From Malaciobacter marinus (GTDB lineage: Bacteria; Campylobacterota; Campylobacteria; Campylobacterales; Arcobacteraceae): 64,000 nt of DNA. The position numbers and the translations under genes are program-made. The stretch covers positions 1,674,001-1,738,000 of the forward strand of contig NZ_CP032101.1 of the NCBI RefSeq assembly GCF_003544855.1. Reading direction: 5' to 3'. The stretch's first letter is position 1. Every line of letters begins with the position of its first letter. Positions 63,068-64,000 of the stretch are shown piece after piece. The notes beneath the pieces are model-generated. The model saw nothing but the letters and a program-made list of their open reading frames with translations, ran no database searches and was not told the DNA's origin.

Positions 63068-64000
63068 CTATTTCATCATCTTTTTTGTTTTATTTGTAGC
63101 TTGTGCTTCATAAGGATTTTGTGGCCAATAGTGCTTCTTGTATTTACCACGAAGCTCTTTTCTTACCTCATCATAAGAGTTTTCCCAAAAACTTTTCAAA
63201 TCATAAGTAATTTGTATTGGTCTTTGAGCAGGAGTTAATAACTCAATTTGTAAAGCAAGTTTATTATTTAAAACTTTTGGTGTTTCATATACTCCAAATA
63301 TCTCTTGTATTTTTATACTTAGTTTTGCAACTTCAATATTTGAGTAATCTATTTTTATCTTTGAACCACTTGGTGCTTCAAAAAAAGCAGGTACTAACTC
63401 ATTTAAAATTTGTTGTTGTTGCCAAGATAAAAGATTAAGTAGTATATTATATAAATCCAATTTCTTTAACTGCTCTATTGTTTTTATAGCGCTTAAATAT
63501 ATACCTAACCATTCATCTAAACTATCTAATAAATATTTTTTTTCAAAAGAAGGAAACTTTAGACTTTTATCATGATAGTTTATAAAATCAACTCTTTGTT
63601 TTAATAAAAGAGATTTCTTATCCCAATTTAATAACTCTAAGCCTTCATTTTTTATAACATTTATTATTAGCTTTGTTAATTTTGTATCATCTAATTTACA
63701 AGGCTTTACATCTAATTGTAAGTGTAAGAAACTAATCACTTCTCTTGAGATAAGTTTATTATTTTGTTTATCAAAACTTACTTCTTGTTCTTTTTTTATA
63801 TGTGTACTAAAATACTTTTTTATATGTTTAAATTCTATTTTTAAAGCTTGATTTATAAAAGAATCTTTTGCTTTAGCATTTATATTAACTACAACTAAAA
63901 AAACTTCATTAAACAAATAGCTATCTTTATGAAGTTTTGCACCTTTATTATTGCTAAGCTTGTATCTTGTATCATTTTCTTCTCTTAACTTTGCTAATCT
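63068..64000 (-). CDS. hrpB: ATP-dependent helicase HrpB, C-terminal part (partial)
   Basis: The frame is open to the window end, reading from 64000 R-L-A-K-L-R-E-E-N-D and then KLHKDSYLFNEVFLVV, so the visible 310 codons are the 3' part of a longer gene. The HrpB C-terminal domain shows at LLNLLSWQQQQILNELVPAFFEAPSGSKIKIDYS and at AQRPIQITYDLKSFWENSYDEVRKELRGKYKKHYWPQNP. DEAH-type helicase of unclear cellular role; the helicase core is outside the window. Confidence 0.88.
   Translation of the reverse strand, partial: RLAKLREENDTRYKLSNNKGAKLHKDSYLFNEVFLVVVNINAKAKDSFINQALKIEFKHIKKYFSTHIKKEQEVSFDKQNNKLISREVISFLHLQLDVKPCKLDDTKLTKLIINVIKNEGLELLNWDKKSLLLKQRVDFINYHDKSLKFPSFEKKYLLDSLDEWLGIYLSAIKTIEQLKKLDLYNILLNLLSWQQQQILNELVPAFFEAPSGSKIKIDYSNIEVAKLSIKIQEIFGVYETPKVLNNKLALQIELLTPAQRPIQITYDLKSFWENSYDEVRKELRGKYKKHYWPQNPYEAQATNKTKKMMK

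Overview
The window looks like a chromosomal segment of a member of the Arcobacter group (Campylobacterota). The DNA is very AT-rich, genes are tightly packed with many 4-base stop/start overlaps, and TTG starts behind clear AGGA-type Shine-Dalgarno sequences are common. The protein set also fits: HQW-type histidine kinase, TorA with a monohaem cytochrome c, HugZ-like protein, MetNIQ, and single-domain HisB. Ectoine breakdown, TMAO respiration and several sodium symporters suggest a marine or brackish lifestyle. I found no rRNA, tRNA, CRISPR array, insertion sequence or prophage.

Layout. 1-6.1 kb (+): a TolC/adaptor/RND efflux operon whose inner-membrane pump is encoded as two half-length genes, then a terminator and a membrane thioredoxin. 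6.1-15.0 kb (-): a long housekeeping run, rplI-hslV-hslU-pseudo-receiver-tatD-mltD-rlpA-hisB-kdsC-lptC-lptA-engB-argA-like; tatD seems to start at a non-canonical ATA codon. 15.1-16.1 kb (-): a serine-recombinase homologue that has lost its catalytic residues, flanked by strong hairpins and a structured-looking leader. 16.1-22.2 kb (+): ubiX-like, coaD, tmk, hisS, speA, cysE, tauE-like.

22.2-27.5 kb (+): an ectoine-catabolic operon (N-acetyl-DABA deacetylase, DABA aminotransferase, semialdehyde dehydrogenase, ectoine hydrolase) behind a good sigma-70 promoter with upstream TGGAC direct repeats. 27.5-34.9 kb: a small membrane protein on the minus strand, uvrA, DUF309, a dicarboxylate/amino-acid symporter, a FlaG-like protein, a CNNM/CorC-type membrane protein behind a possible leader peptide, a HugZ-like protein and a DsrE-like periplasmic protein. 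34.9-45.7 kb (mostly -): pdxH, gpx, SRPBCC, ankyrin, DTW (+), YgjV-like, a putative nuclease-fold gene behind a perfect palindrome, metNIQ, an OFA-type MFS carrier, a divergent ZIP protein and sstT.

45.9-64 kb: small membrane protein, RlmK-like methyltransferase, greB-like, two membrane proteins, a TMAO/DMSO reductase locus (torA-like, cytochrome c, histidine kinase with a fused periplasmic binding domain, response regulator), sulP, small secreted peptide, a dihydrolipoamide-dehydrogenase-like flavoprotein, sodB, methyltransferase, RNase H, sfsA, MscS-like, DUF2892, PQQ-type sugar dehydrogenase, and the 3' part of hrpB cut by the window edge.

The points most worth a second look are the catalytically dead recombinase with its hairpins, the ATA start of tatD, the ectoine operon with its operator-like repeats and GC-mosaic first gene, the split RND pump, the palindrome-controlled nuclease-like gene, the leader peptide before the CNNM gene, and three small proteins in apparently empty gaps.
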